DNA from: Sediminicola sp. YIK13
GTDB taxonomy: Bacteria; Bacteroidota; Bacteroidia; Flavobacteriales; Flavobacteriaceae
Reading direction: 5' to 3'
Length of the DNA stretch: 64,000 nucleotides
Assembly: GCF_001430825.1 (NCBI RefSeq)
Contig: NZ_CP010535.1
Location: 2,336,501 to 2,400,500, forward strand
Positions 25,931 to 35,542 of this stretch are shown here, piece by piece. The notes under the pieces are model-generated. The model was given only the letters and a program-made list of their open reading frames with translations. It did no database searches and had not been told where the DNA came from. The translations under genes were made by a program, and so were the position numbers. Positions within the stretch are counted from its first letter, which is position 1; every line of letters starts with the position of its first letter.

Positions 25931-28900
25931 TTGAGTAAAAAAATTGCACCTCAACTTTTTTCACAGTCTCTGCAACTCCAGAAACTGCGAAAATCTATTG
26001 CCGATCCCCAAATACATATCAGATTAAAAGGCCTTACCGGATCTGCCCTTTCCTTTGCGGTTAAAGAGGCATTCCACGATGCCGGGGCTCCCTTTCTATT
26101 GATCTTAAACGACAAGGAAGAAGCTGCCTACCATCTCAATGACCTCGAGCAACTGGTAGGAGAATCGGATGTGCTATTTTATCCTGGAAGCTATAGAAGA
26201 CCCTATCAGATAGAGGAAACGGACAATGCCAATGTGTTGCTACGTGCTGAAGTTCTCAACCGTATCAATTCCAGAAAAAAGCCCGCAATTATTGTCACCT
26301 ATCCTGACGCCCTGTTTGAAAAGGTGGTCACCCGAAAGGAGCTCGACAAGAATACCCTTAAAATAAAATTAGAGGACACCCTATCATTGGATTTCCTGAA
26401 CGAAGTGCTCTTTGAGTACAAGTTCAAAAGGGTCGATTTTGTAACCGAACCTGGGGAATTTTCGGTAAGGGGTGGTATTGTGGATGTCTTTTCCTTTTCC
26501 CATGACGAGCCCTACCGCATTGAATTTTTTGGTGATGAGGTAGACAGTATTAGAACCTTTGATGTGGAGACGCAGCTATCTACGCTTAAGGTCAAAAAAA
26601 TCACCATCATCCCCAATGTAGAAAACAAGTTTCTGGACGAGTCCAGGGAAAGTTTCCTAAAATATATATCCGCCAATACGGTGGTCTTTGCTAAAAACTT
26701 GGACCTTCTATTCGACCGTATGGACTCCCTTTTTGCCAAGGCAGAAGAAGCTTTTAAAACACTTTCGGAAGATATCAAACATGGGGAACCAAAGGAATTA
26801 TTCGTAAGTTCCTCCTTTCTAAAAGAACAATTGAATGATTACAGTTTAATTGAGGTTGGCACCCAATTTAACAAGAACCTGAGATCAAGTCCACCTGAAA
26901 TAATCACATTTAATACCAAACCACAACCCTCTTTCAACAAGAAATTTGATCTGTTGATTGAAAACCTCAACGATAATAATGACAAGGGATATAACAACTA
27001 TATCTTTTGTGCCACGGACCAACAGGCCAAGCGCTTCCACGACATTTTTGATGAAGTAGGCAAACAGGTGCACTACCAGACAGTGGTATTCCCATTGTAC
27101 CAAGGTTTTATAGACGATGATTTAAAAATAGTGATCTATACGGACCACCAAATATTTGAAAGATATCTAAAGTTCCACCTTAAAAATGGTTATGCCAAAA
27201 AACAGGCCATTACCCTCAAGGATCTCAACAAATTGGAAATTGGGGATTACGTAACCCATATAGACCATGGTATTGGGAAATTCGGAGGCCTACAGAAAAT
27301 TGATGTTGAAGGCAAAAAGCAAGAGGCCATTAAACTGGTTTACGGAGAGCGGGATATCCTTTATGTGAGTATCCATTCCCTTCACAAAATTTCAAAGTTC
27401 AATGGCAAAGACGGCAAGGAACCCAAAATTTACAAATTGGGATCTGGGGCCTGGAAGAAGGTAAAGGAAAAGGCAAAATCACGCGTAAAACAAATCGCCT
27501 TCAACCTCATTAAAATTTATGCAAAGCGAAGGCTGGAAAAAGGATTTCAATATGCCCCGGACAGTTATCTACAGCACGAATTGGAAGCCTCGTTTATTTA
27601 CGAGGACACCCCTGATCAGAGCAAATCTACAGAGGATATTAAAAGAGATATGGAAAGCGAACGTCCAATGGACCGCTTGGTATGCGGAGATGTAGGGTTT
27701 GGCAAAACAGAAGTGGCCATACGTGCCGCCTTTAAAGCGGTGGACAATGGCAAACAGGTCGCTGTACTGGTTCCTACCACCATTCTGGCATTTCAACATT
27801 TTAAGACCTTTAATGAACGATTAAAGGAAATGCCAGTAACTGTAGAATATCTGAACAGGTTCCGAACGGCAAAAGAAAAGAAAGACACCCTGGAACGGTT
27901 GGGGGAAGGGAAAGTGGATATTATCATAGGCACCCACCAATTGGTAAACAAAAAGGTACAGTTTAAAGATCTGGGTCTATTAATAGTTGATGAAGAACAA
28001 AAATTTGGAGTTGCCGTAAAGGACAAGCTTAAGTCCATCAAGGAAAATGTGGATGTGCTTACCCTTACAGCCACACCTATCCCTAGGACCCTACAGTTCA
28101 GTTTGATGGCGGCCAGGGATCTCTCGGTCATAAATACGGCTCCACCCAACAGATATCCAATAGAAAGTGAGGTCATCCGCTTTAATGAAGAAACGATTAG
28201 GGATGCGATCAGTTATGAGATACAACGAGGCGGACAAGTATTTTTCATTCATAACCGAATAGAGAACATCAAGGAAGTAGCTGGTATGATACAACGTCTG
28301 GTCCCAGATGCCAAAATTGGTATTGGCCATGGGCAATTGGACGGTAAAAAGTTGGAATCACTTATGCTGGCCTTTATGAACAATGAATTTGATGTACTTG
28401 TTTCCACAACCATTGTAGAAAGTGGGTTGGATGTATCCAATGCGAATACCATCTTCATTAATAACGCCAATAATTTTGGTTTGAGCGACCTGCATCAAAT
28501 GCGAGGACGTGTGGGCCGAAGCAATAAAAAGGCCTTTTGTTATTTCATTACCCCTCCTTATGATGTGATGACAAATGATGCCCGTAAGCGCATCCAGGCG
28601 TTGGAACAATTCACCGATCTGGGCAGTGGTTTTAATATTGCCATGAAAGATTTGGAGATCAGGGGTGCCGGAGACCTTTTGGGAGGGGAACAAAGTGGAT
28701 TTATCAATGATATTGGATTTGATGCTTACCAAAAAATCCTGAACGAAGCCATTGAGGAGCTGAAAGAAAACGAGTTTAAGGATTTGTATGAAGAAATCGG
28801 TGGAAACGCCAGGGAAAAAGTCTTTGTGAAAGACACCCAGATAGATGCCGATTTTGAGCTTCTTTTTCCAGATGACTATATCAATAACGTAACTGAACGT

Positions 28901-29308
28901 TTAAATCTATACACGGAGCTAAACGAAATAAAAGATGAAGCTGGACTCCATAAATTCGAAACTGAACTTGTAGACCGTTTTGGGGAGTTGCCCTCACAGG
29001 CCGAAGACCTTTTGAACTCCGTACGTATCAAATGGATTGCCAATAGTATAGGCCTTGAAAAAGTGGTCCTAAAACAGGGCAAGATGATCGGGTATTTTAT
29101 TTCTGACCAGCAGTCGGCCTTTTACCGAAGCACCTCCTTTACCCAAGTACTTCAATTTGTGCAGACAAATGCCCATTTGTGCAAAATAAAGGAAAAACAA
29201 ACCCGTGGCGGTCTTCGTCTATTGTTGGTTTTTGAAAATATAAAGTCCTTGGACAAAGCATTAAAAGCATTTCAACCTTTTGCAAAAACACCGGAACCTG
29301 TTTCCTAA
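25931..29308 (+). CDS. mfd: Transcription-repair coupling factor
   Basis: An 1125-residue ATP-dependent DNA translocase that removes stalled RNA polymerase and recruits UvrA. The start codon is TTG. Residues about 1-350 are the UvrB-like region (FYPGSYRRPYQIEETDN, EPGEFSVRGGIVDVFSF). The RNA polymerase-interacting domain is at about 430-500 (KLEIGDYVTHIDHGIGKFGG). The RecG-like motor has Walker A GDVGFGKTEVAIRAAF near residue 587 and the DEEQ box IVDEEQKFGV near 685, then TLTATPIPRTLQFS and HQMRGRVGRSNKKAF. The C-terminal autoinhibitory D7 domain includes FPDDYINNVTERL. Slightly shorter than proteobacterial Mfd, normal for Bacteroidota. Confidence 0.97.
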   Translation: MSKKIAPQLFSQSLQLQKLRKSIADPQIHIRLKGLTGSALSFAVKEAFHDAGAPFLLILNDKEEAAYHLNDLEQLVGESDVLFYPGSYRRPYQIEETDNANVLLRAEVLNRINSRKKPAIIVTYPDALFEKVVTRKELDKNTLKIKLEDTLSLDFLNEVLFEYKFKRVDFVTEPGEFSVRGGIVDVFSFSHDEPYRIEFFGDEVDSIRTFDVETQLSTLKVKKITIIPNVENKFLDESRESFLKYISANTVVFAKNLDLLFDRMDSLFAKAEEAFKTLSEDIKHGEPKELFVSSSFLKEQLNDYSLIEVGTQFNKNLRSSPPEIITFNTKPQPSFNKKFDLLIENLNDNNDKGYNNYIFCATDQQAKRFHDIFDEVGKQVHYQTVVFPLYQGFIDDDLKIVIYTDHQIFERYLKFHLKNGYAKKQAITLKDLNKLEIGDYVTHIDHGIGKFGGLQKIDVEGKKQEAIKLVYGERDILYVSIHSLHKISKFNGKDGKEPKIYKLGSGAWKKVKEKAKSRVKQIAFNLIKIYAKRRLEKGFQYAPDSYLQHELEASFIYEDTPDQSKSTEDIKRDMESERPMDRLVCGDVGFGKTEVAIRAAFKAVDNGKQVAVLVPTTILAFQHFKTFNERLKEMPVTVEYLNRFRTAKEKKDTLERLGEGKVDIIIGTHQLVNKKVQFKDLGLLIVDEEQKFGVAVKDKLKSIKENVDVLTLTATPIPRTLQFSLMAARDLSVINTAPPNRYPIESEVIRFNEETIRDAISYEIQRGGQVFFIHNRIENIKEVAGMIQRLVPDAKIGIGHGQLDGKKLESLMLAFMNNEFDVLVSTTIVESGLDVSNANTIFINNANNFGLSDLHQMRGRVGRSNKKAFCYFITPPYDVMTNDARKRIQALEQFTDLGSGFNIAMKDLEIRGAGDLLGGEQSGFINDIGFDAYQKILNEAIEELKENEFKDLYEEIGGNAREKVFVKDTQIDADFELLFPDDYINNVTERLNLYTELNEIKDEAGLHKFETELVDRFGELPSQAEDLLNSVRIKWIANSIGLEKVVLKQGKMIGYFISDQQSAFYRSTSFTQVLQFVQTNAHLCKIKEKQTRGGLRLLLVFENIKSLDKALKAFQPFAKTPEPVS

Positions 29309-29372
29309 AAACATCGAAGAATGTTGATATATAACACCTATTTCTTGGAACAGTTTTTGAACATTACAATAT

Positions 29373-30698
29373 ATGTATAAATCACTTCTATTTTTCTTTT
29401 TAATCGCAGGTACAAGCTTATGTGCCCAACATACCATTTCCGGTCCATTTTCACCTTCTGCAGATTTTAAATGGGTAATGGCCTATCAATTAAAACCTAG
29501 CAGCCAAGAATATGTGACAGCAGGTCCCGTAAAAAATGGAAATTTGGAGTTGGTAATGCCAAAAACGGCCGAAGCAGGTTTGTATAGAATGGTCTATGCC
29601 ATACCTACTGATGAATTTTATTTTGATGTGATCTATAGCGGGAAGGAAGATATCCAACTTGCGTTTAATACCTCCAATGGAGTGTCCTTTACATCCTCCG
29701 AAGAAAATGGCACCTATCTGGCCTATCTTAAGGAGATAAATGCGGCAGAAAAAAAATTGGCTGATTATTATGCCAATGGACAAAAAGAAAAGGCAAAATT
29801 TAATGCGATCGTAAATGATTTAGAACAAACACAATATTCCTTTGAAACTAAATCCGAAGGGATGATCGCCCACAACTTTATCAAAGCCAATAGGCCATAC
29901 ATTCCATTACAACAGGAATCCCCCGAACAATATGAACTATCGAAAAAAGAACACTTTTTTGATGAATTGGATTTTAATAACCCAATCCTGCAAAGTTCAG
30001 GTTTTTTAATGGACAAGGCAGGAACCTTTGTTTTTTCATCGGCATCATCAAATTTAACGGAATTTGCGCAGGAGGAAGAAGTACAGGAAAATCTCAAAAT
30101 TTTAAATACTAAAATTATAGGTGTAGATGCCTTATTTAAAGCAAGACTTTTTGAAAAATTATGGTTGGAGACCACCAAATTAAAAATGGGTACTAGTTCT
30201 GATCTTATCTACAACAACTATCTGCTTCCTTTATCCAAAACCAATGCGCAAAAAGAAATACGGGACATAACAGATAAAATTGAGCTCGACAATCGTCTGA
30301 GAATAGGAGCCATGGCACCGGAAATTCGTTGGAAAGATAAGGGAACAGACAGAAAACTGAGTGACCTTTCTGGAGCGCAGAACTACGTGGTGCTATTTTG
30401 GAGCAGCACCTGTTCCCATTGCTTAAAGGAGGTCCCTGAGTTATATACGGAATTGAAGGATTCTAAAAAAGCACAAGTGTTGGCCTTAGGCTTGGAGGAT
30501 GACGACATATCATGGAAGGCCGAATCTGCAAAATTGACCGGCTTTACCCATGTCCTTGGCTTGGGAAAATGGGAAAATGAATATGTTTATCTTTATAATG
30601 TGCATCAAACCCCTACCTATTTTGTTTTGGACGCCCAAAAAAGAATAGTGGCCAAACCTTCTGATTTGGACGAATTACTATCCTTTTTAAAAAAATAG
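29373..30698 (+). CDS. Secreted TlpA-like thioredoxin-fold protein
   Basis: A 441-residue protein with a signal peptide (LLFFFLIAGTSLCAQ). The N-terminal part, about residues 20-150, resembles the beta-rich DUF4369-type domain often fused to TlpA in Bacteroidota. A helical middle follows. The C-terminal thioredoxin domain begins near 310 (IGAMAPEIRWKDKGTDRKLSDL) and has the redox motif CSHC in WSSTCSHCLKEVPELY, then the cis-Pro loop HQTPTYFVLD. A periplasmic disulfide oxidoreductase role is likely. It is unlinked to cytochrome maturation genes here. Confidence 0.85.
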   Translation: MYKSLLFFFLIAGTSLCAQHTISGPFSPSADFKWVMAYQLKPSSQEYVTAGPVKNGNLELVMPKTAEAGLYRMVYAIPTDEFYFDVIYSGKEDIQLAFNTSNGVSFTSSEENGTYLAYLKEINAAEKKLADYYANGQKEKAKFNAIVNDLEQTQYSFETKSEGMIAHNFIKANRPYIPLQQESPEQYELSKKEHFFDELDFNNPILQSSGFLMDKAGTFVFSSASSNLTEFAQEEEVQENLKILNTKIIGVDALFKARLFEKLWLETTKLKMGTSSDLIYNNYLLPLSKTNAQKEIRDITDKIELDNRLRIGAMAPEIRWKDKGTDRKLSDLSGAQNYVVLFWSSTCSHCLKEVPELYTELKDSKKAQVLALGLEDDDISWKAESAKLTGFTHVLGLGKWENEYVYLYNVHQTPTYFVLDAQKRIVAKPSDLDELLSFLKK

Positions 30699-30714
30699 GA
30701 GCGGATTGATGCTA

Positions 30715-31374
30715 CTAAAGGGCTTTTAAATCCTTAATCGTCTTAAAGGCTGTATCAACCTGCTCATCATTCACTATAATAGTAAATTCATTAGTGGTGG
30801 AAATGACCTCGAACAATACAATCCCTTCCCAAGCCAAGCGCTGGAAAATAAAGTAATAGATACCGGGTACGGATACGTTCTCCGCCGGCAATTTAACGGT
30901 AATGGAAGAAAGATTGGTTGCCTTTTGGGTACATTTTTCATTTTTGAACAGCTCCTGTACGGTATCGTCCAACAGGTTGCTGACCACAATGTTCATTTCA
31001 TTGACGCCCCGTGAGGAAGTGTAAAAAACATCCTTATTTTTGTTGACTTCCTTTATTAATTGTGTCTGGTTGTCTAGAATTGATTCTGAAACCAAAAAAG
31101 TAAAATCGGTGAGGGAAGAACGCACGGTGATTTCTCCAATATTCTTAAGTACCTTGATTATTTTATGGGTTGCCCTAAATTCCAAATCATCAGAAAGCCT
31201 TTTTAAAGCCATAACAATAGCACCATTCCTGATATCCTTTCCCAATTCTTCTTCTATTTCCGGCCTAACAAGCCTAGAAAGGGAGGTGAGATTGATGATT
31301 CCTTGGGCGAGGGCACTTTGAAGGAAGGGCTTCTTTTTGATATACTCCTCTACGACAGATGAAATTGTTTTCAT
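30715..31374 (-). CDS. Stand-alone ACT-like regulatory protein (hypothetical)
   Basis: A 219-residue protein. The ATG at 31374 (MKTISSVVEEYIKKK) is used rather than an upstream extension. Residues 1-65 are helical with an ALAQGIINLTSLSRLVRPEIEEEL-type pattern that could be a winged-helix-like DNA-binding segment. Residues about 80-140 and 155-219 look like two ACT-like modules (VNEMNIVVSNLLDDTV; EFTIIVNDEQVDTAFKTIKDL). The second echoes ACT segments of aspartate kinases. No enzyme domain is attached, so a ligand-sensing regulator is the best reading. Domain calls are by pattern only. Confidence 0.6.
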   Translation of the reverse strand: MKTISSVVEEYIKKKPFLQSALAQGIINLTSLSRLVRPEIEEELGKDIRNGAIVMALKRLSDDLEFRATHKIIKVLKNIGEITVRSSLTDFTFLVSESILDNQTQLIKEVNKNKDVFYTSSRGVNEMNIVVSNLLDDTVQELFKNEKCTQKATNLSSITVKLPAENVSVPGIYYFIFQRLAWEGIVLFEVISTTNEFTIIVNDEQVDTAFKTIKDLKAL

Positions 31375-31631
31375 TTTAATGCAATGGTTTGGTTGTGCCT
31401 GCAAATATAACAATTTGTTACAAATAAAACAATTTCAATTTCACATAAAGTCGTCGTTTTGAATAAATTACAGTCGAAATCGTCCGTTCGCAAATTAATG
31501 CGCAAAATATAGGGTCAATAATTGTGAAATTCCTAGACTTAAAGGTTTTTCCAATAGTAGGAATATCAATACTTAAAAGCAACCATTTCCTATCAAGGTA
31601 TAACCATCTCAAACACCCCGTAACTAATAGA

Positions 31632-31991
31632 TTAAAAATGATAAAAAGCATCCTCAAGATGCTCCAAATTAAAGGTGCCTTGTTGTTTAAAAATGGTAAT
31701 GATGTCGAAACGTACTGAAACATCCAGATCATTTTCCATCACATAGTGGTCAGCGGCCATAACCAGCAATTGCTTCTTTTTTGTAGTTACCGTTTCCGCA
31801 ATATTGGCGATAAAATTGGTGCTTCTGGATTTGACCTCAATGATTGCCAAATCGGAGCCTTTCAAGGCTACAATATCAATTTCGGCTTTTAAATATCTGT
31901 AATTGCGGTATTTAATGGTATAGCCCTTGGCTATCAAATAATCGGTTGCAATTTGCTCGCCTACCTTTCCAAATTCGTTATGTTTCCCCAT
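31632..31991 (-). CDS. YraN/UPF0102 endonuclease-fold protein
   Basis: A 119-residue member of the YraN family with a Holliday-junction-resolvase-like fold. The expected core is visible: GKVGEQIATDYLIAKGYTI, then YRYLKAEIDIVALKGSDLAIIEVKSRS, carrying the Glu, Asp and Glu-x-Lys acidic residues of PD-(D/E)XK nucleases. Function in cells is not settled; DNA processing is assumed. It stands alone, upstream on the same strand of the ACT-like gene after a 257-bp gap that holds no other gene. Confidence 0.88.
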   Translation of the reverse strand: MGKHNEFGKVGEQIATDYLIAKGYTIKYRNYRYLKAEIDIVALKGSDLAIIEVKSRSTNFIANIAETVTTKKKQLLVMAADHYVMENDLDVSVRFDIITIFKQQGTFNLEHLEDAFYHF

Positions 31992-32156
31992 AATAAATTC
32001 TATATATGCTAAAATTAAGTGCAGTTGGTCGAAAATATACGCACTTCACCGTCTAAATAATTTTTATGCACGTAATTTAAATGCCGATTCAACGAATTTA
32101 GCTGATTACTAATACTATACAATAGCTTTTAAACGTTTATTAGTATCCCCAAAACT

Positions 32157-33695
32157 ATGAACCTAGATAACAACGCCACAAACACCATGGAATTCTTTAT
32201 TAATTGTAATACCTCCAGTTTAGCTACTTATACTGCACCTTTGGATAAGATGAAAGCTGCGCATTTGTACAGAAGACTGGGGTTTAGCGCTTCTTTTCAG
32301 ACCATAGATCAGGCGGTAGGACAATCTGCAACAGCCTTAGTGGACAGTTTGATCAATGAGGCTGTAAACATGACACCTTTGACCGCACCAACTTGGGCAG
32401 ATTGGAACAATAGTAACTATCCCGAGGATGACGATGCGCGTCGTGCCCTTCGAAATTCACAAATTGGAGAATGGAAATTGGCCTATGCCAATGGCCTAAT
32501 CGACAACAACCTTAGAGACCGTCTCAGTTTTTTCTGGAGCAACCATTTTGTTACGGAATTGGATGTGTACGACTGTAATTCATTTTTGTATTATTATACC
32601 GACTGTCTACAGCGAAACGCTATTGGTAACTTTAAGACCTTTGTGCATGAAATTGGTCTTACCAATGCCATGTTGTTCTACTTGGATGGAGCTTATAATA
32701 ATAGTAACCGACCCAATGAGAACTATGCCCGTGAACTCTATGAACTTTTTTCATTAGGGGAAGGCAATGGCTATTCGGAACAGGATATTATTGAAACCGC
32801 CAGAGCGTTGACCGGATATGTGGAAAGAGGTGAGATTGGGTGCACCCCAGTGACCTTCGACCCCACCAAACACGATACAGGGAGTAAGACCATTTTGGGG
32901 CAGACCGGAAACTGGGGATATGATGATGTGATCAATATTCTCTTCCAAGAAAGACCCAATGAAATAGCCCGTTATATTTGCACCAAACTATATGAGTTCT
33001 TTGTGCACCCAGATTCTAATGATGATGCGGGAAATGCGCAAACTATTATAGATGGCATGGCAACTACAATGGTCTCAAGTAACTTTGAGATTGCTCCAGT
33101 ACTATCACAACTTTTCAAAAGCCAGCATTTTTTTGACGATGAAGCCATTGGGGTAATAATAAAAAGCCCTTATGATCTGTTCTTGAATTTGCTAAAAGAA
33201 ACAGGTTTCTTCTATGATGATAGTGTCATGAGCCAAATTATTGAAACGACCAGAATGTTGAGTCAAGAGCTTTTTGACCCGGTGGATGTTGCCGGTTGGC
33301 AAAGGGACAGATCGTGGATCAATACTAATTTCATGATCGGGAGATGGCTCTCACTAGAATTTATGTTTGATGGCTTTTATGGTTACAATGCGGAACAGTT
33401 CCGTGCTTTTGCCGTGGCCGCTGTAGGCCCAGGTAATAGCGGCACCAGTAATCCCAGGATTGTGGTGGAGGCCATCGTGAACAAACTGACCCCAAAAGGT
33501 TTATTGACCGAGGCAGATTTCAACAATGCCCTTTCTGCATTTACAATAGAGGATGTTCCACAAGAATACTACGGTTCAGATTATATAGAAGGAGGTTTAG
33601 GTCTTTGGATGTTGGACATCAGCCCGGAGGTACCCTACCAAGTTTATCTTCTGTTACAACACCTAGCCAGACAACCAGAATTCCAATTAAAATAA
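32157..33695 (+). CDS. DUF1800 family protein
   Basis: A 512-residue protein with the DUF1800 signature: KMKAAHLYRRLGFSAS near residue 32, FWSNHFVTELDVYD, and NENYARELYELFSLGEGNGYSEQDI. The family is nearly always encoded next to a DUF1501 gene, as here, with 11 bp between stop and the next ATG. The pair is common in marine Bacteroidota and Planctomycetes, and function is undefined. No clear signal peptide is visible on this member, unlike its partner. Confidence 0.85.
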   Translation: MNLDNNATNTMEFFINCNTSSLATYTAPLDKMKAAHLYRRLGFSASFQTIDQAVGQSATALVDSLINEAVNMTPLTAPTWADWNNSNYPEDDDARRALRNSQIGEWKLAYANGLIDNNLRDRLSFFWSNHFVTELDVYDCNSFLYYYTDCLQRNAIGNFKTFVHEIGLTNAMLFYLDGAYNNSNRPNENYARELYELFSLGEGNGYSEQDIIETARALTGYVERGEIGCTPVTFDPTKHDTGSKTILGQTGNWGYDDVINILFQERPNEIARYICTKLYEFFVHPDSNDDAGNAQTIIDGMATTMVSSNFEIAPVLSQLFKSQHFFDDEAIGVIIKSPYDLFLNLLKETGFFYDDSVMSQIIETTRMLSQELFDPVDVAGWQRDRSWINTNFMIGRWLSLEFMFDGFYGYNAEQFRAFAVAAVGPGNSGTSNPRIVVEAIVNKLTPKGLLTEADFNNALSAFTIEDVPQEYYGSDYIEGGLGLWMLDISPEVPYQVYLLLQHLARQPEFQLK

Positions 33696-33706
33696 AACCT
33701 ACGACC

Positions 33707-35398
33707 ATGTGCAATAATATACATATCCCTATAAATCACCATAACGATAAAGACGGTCACGACCATGAACACAAATTTTGGAGTAGACGTTCCTTTATGC
33801 AGGCCCTGGGAATTGCAGGATCGGGTTCTATGATGTTGGGAAGTAATTTTCTTACGGCCTCTGCCCCTTCGCCGTTGACGGCGGCCATAAATATGGCGGA
33901 AACGGACAATATTCTTATCCTTATTAGACTATCTGGTGGAAACGATGGACTAAGTACAGTCATCCCCATTGAACAATACGATGCCTATGCGAATGCAAGG
34001 CCGAATATCTACATTCCTGAAAGCAAGATTTTAAAGCTTACTGATGAATTTGGTGTGCCTTCCTATATGAGGTCCTTGCAGCCAATGTGGGCAGACGGAC
34101 AGTTTAAGGCTGTTCACGGGGTAGGATATGAAGGACAGAGTCTCTCCCATTTTACAGGCTCCGATATCTTTGCCAATACCGATTTGACCACCACTGGTTT
34201 TAGTGGGCTGAATACGGGATGGATGGGTCGTCATTTTGAAAACATCTATCCAGATTATCTGGTCAACCCACCAGAATCCCCAGCGGCCATACAAATTGGT
34301 CAGTTTGGTAGTTTGGTATTCCAAGGGGAAGAGACCAACTACGCCTTTGTCACCAATAACATTGATCAATTGGAGCAAATTGCGGAAACAGGACAACAAT
34401 ACAGCCTGGATGATACCCTATTTAATGACTGTATGTATGGAGACCAACTGAAATTCCTTAGGGGAGTAGCAAATACCACCTATGAATATTCAGGTAAAAT
34501 CCATGCAGCCTATGAAAGGGGACAAAATCAGGTAGAATACCAAAACAATGGCTTTGCCCGTCAATTGGCCCTTTTGGCCCGCTTGATAAAGGGAAATTTG
34601 GGCACCAAAGTATATATGATCTCCATGGGTGGATTTGATACCCACGGAAACCAGCCTTTGGCACATGAAAGGTTAATGACCAACCTATCCGTTGCGATTG
34701 ATAATTTCTACGATGATTTGGGCTTCACCCAACAAGACGATAAAGTATTGAGTATGACCTTCTCAGAGTTCGGAAGAAGGATCTTTGAAAATGGTTCCAA
34801 TGGAACCGATCATGGCAAGGCAGCTCCTACCCTATTTTTTGGGTCTGGACTAAATGGCAGTGCCTTTGTTGGTGACCACCCTACCCTGGACAATCCAGAT
34901 GGGCGGGGGAATTTGGAATATACGATGGACTTTAGGGACCTATATGCCACTGTTTTGGCAGAATGGCTTTGTGTCCCCATTCCTTTGGTGGAACAGCACT
35001 TGTTGAACCACCCCTATGCCCCGGTAAACCTTGGTTTTAATTGTAGCGGAGTGGAATTCCCGGACGTCGTTTATAGTGATGGTGAACCAACACTACCAAC
35101 ACCCGTTGGAGAAGATCCAACCCCAGAATTGCTGAACGCTATTGTTCACAAACCTTTTTATCCTACCAAAGAGGCCCCACATATCTATTTGGAAATGCCT
35201 TTTAGTGCCCATGTGGACATCCAATTGTACAATATCCTTGGCCAGAACCTAGGTACTGTATTCAATGAAATGATGTTTGAAGGGTCTACCGAAATAAATA
35301 TTAGAGAACGTATGTCCCTATCTTTGGCAGCTGGTAAATACATTTACAGAATACAAGTACAGGACCAAAAGATGAGTAAATCTGTCATGGTCGTATAA
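33707..35398 (+). CDS. DUF1501 family exported protein with Tat-like leader and T9SS C-terminal tail
   Basis: A 563-residue protein. The ATG at 33707 (MCNNIHIPINHH) follows the DUF1800 stop; a longer frame upstream is rejected because it overlaps that gene. A His-rich leader precedes WSRRSFMQALGIAGSGSM, a twin-arginine-like export motif. The DUF1501 sulfatase/alkaline-phosphatase-like fold is seen in ILIRLSGGNDGLSTVIP, SMGGFDTHGNQPLAHE and DHGKAAPTLFFGSGL. The last 80 residues (YNILGQNLGTVFNEM, ending LAAGKYIYRIQVQDQKMSKS) are a type A sorting domain of the type IX secretion system. It is therefore probably surface-exposed or secreted. Confidence 0.88.
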   Translation: MCNNIHIPINHHNDKDGHDHEHKFWSRRSFMQALGIAGSGSMMLGSNFLTASAPSPLTAAINMAETDNILILIRLSGGNDGLSTVIPIEQYDAYANARPNIYIPESKILKLTDEFGVPSYMRSLQPMWADGQFKAVHGVGYEGQSLSHFTGSDIFANTDLTTTGFSGLNTGWMGRHFENIYPDYLVNPPESPAAIQIGQFGSLVFQGEETNYAFVTNNIDQLEQIAETGQQYSLDDTLFNDCMYGDQLKFLRGVANTTYEYSGKIHAAYERGQNQVEYQNNGFARQLALLARLIKGNLGTKVYMISMGGFDTHGNQPLAHERLMTNLSVAIDNFYDDLGFTQQDDKVLSMTFSEFGRRIFENGSNGTDHGKAAPTLFFGSGLNGSAFVGDHPTLDNPDGRGNLEYTMDFRDLYATVLAEWLCVPIPLVEQHLLNHPYAPVNLGFNCSGVEFPDVVYSDGEPTLPTPVGEDPTPELLNAIVHKPFYPTKEAPHIYLEMPFSAHVDIQLYNILGQNLGTVFNEMMFEGSTEINIRERMSLSLAAGKYIYRIQVQDQKMSKSVMVV

Positions 35399-35413
35399 AC
35401 TACCCCTACTTAT

Positions 35414-35483
35414 GAAAAAGGCCTTTTGCCAAATGTAATTTCGTGATAGAACGTGATAGCAGGCAGAAGGCCTTTCTTTTTTG
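35414..35483 (+). terminator. Terminator of the DUF1800/DUF1501 unit
   Basis: AAAAAGGCCTTTTGCC (from 35415) pairs imperfectly with GGCAGAAGGCCTTTCTTTT (to 35480) around a longer loop, followed by T-rich sequence. It lies 17 bp after the DUF1501 stop. Confidence 0.6.
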
Positions 35484-35516
35484 AACTATTGTAGGTTACG
35501 GCCTGACAAAAATCTT

Positions 35517-35524
35517 TATTTTTG
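35517..35524 (+). promoter_or_regulatory. Putative -7 box for metG
   Basis: TATTTTTG matches TAnnTTTG and lies 18 bp before the metG ATG. The nearest TTG upstream (35489) is 25 bp away, longer than usual, so only the -7 box is claimed. Confidence 0.4.
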
Positions 35525-35542
35525 TGCCCAAATTCATATTTG

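Noticed and set aside
31375-31631. Small frames in the gap between the ACT-like and YraN genes
   Set aside because: They are short, overlap yraN in antisense, lack family signatures and are very AT-rich.
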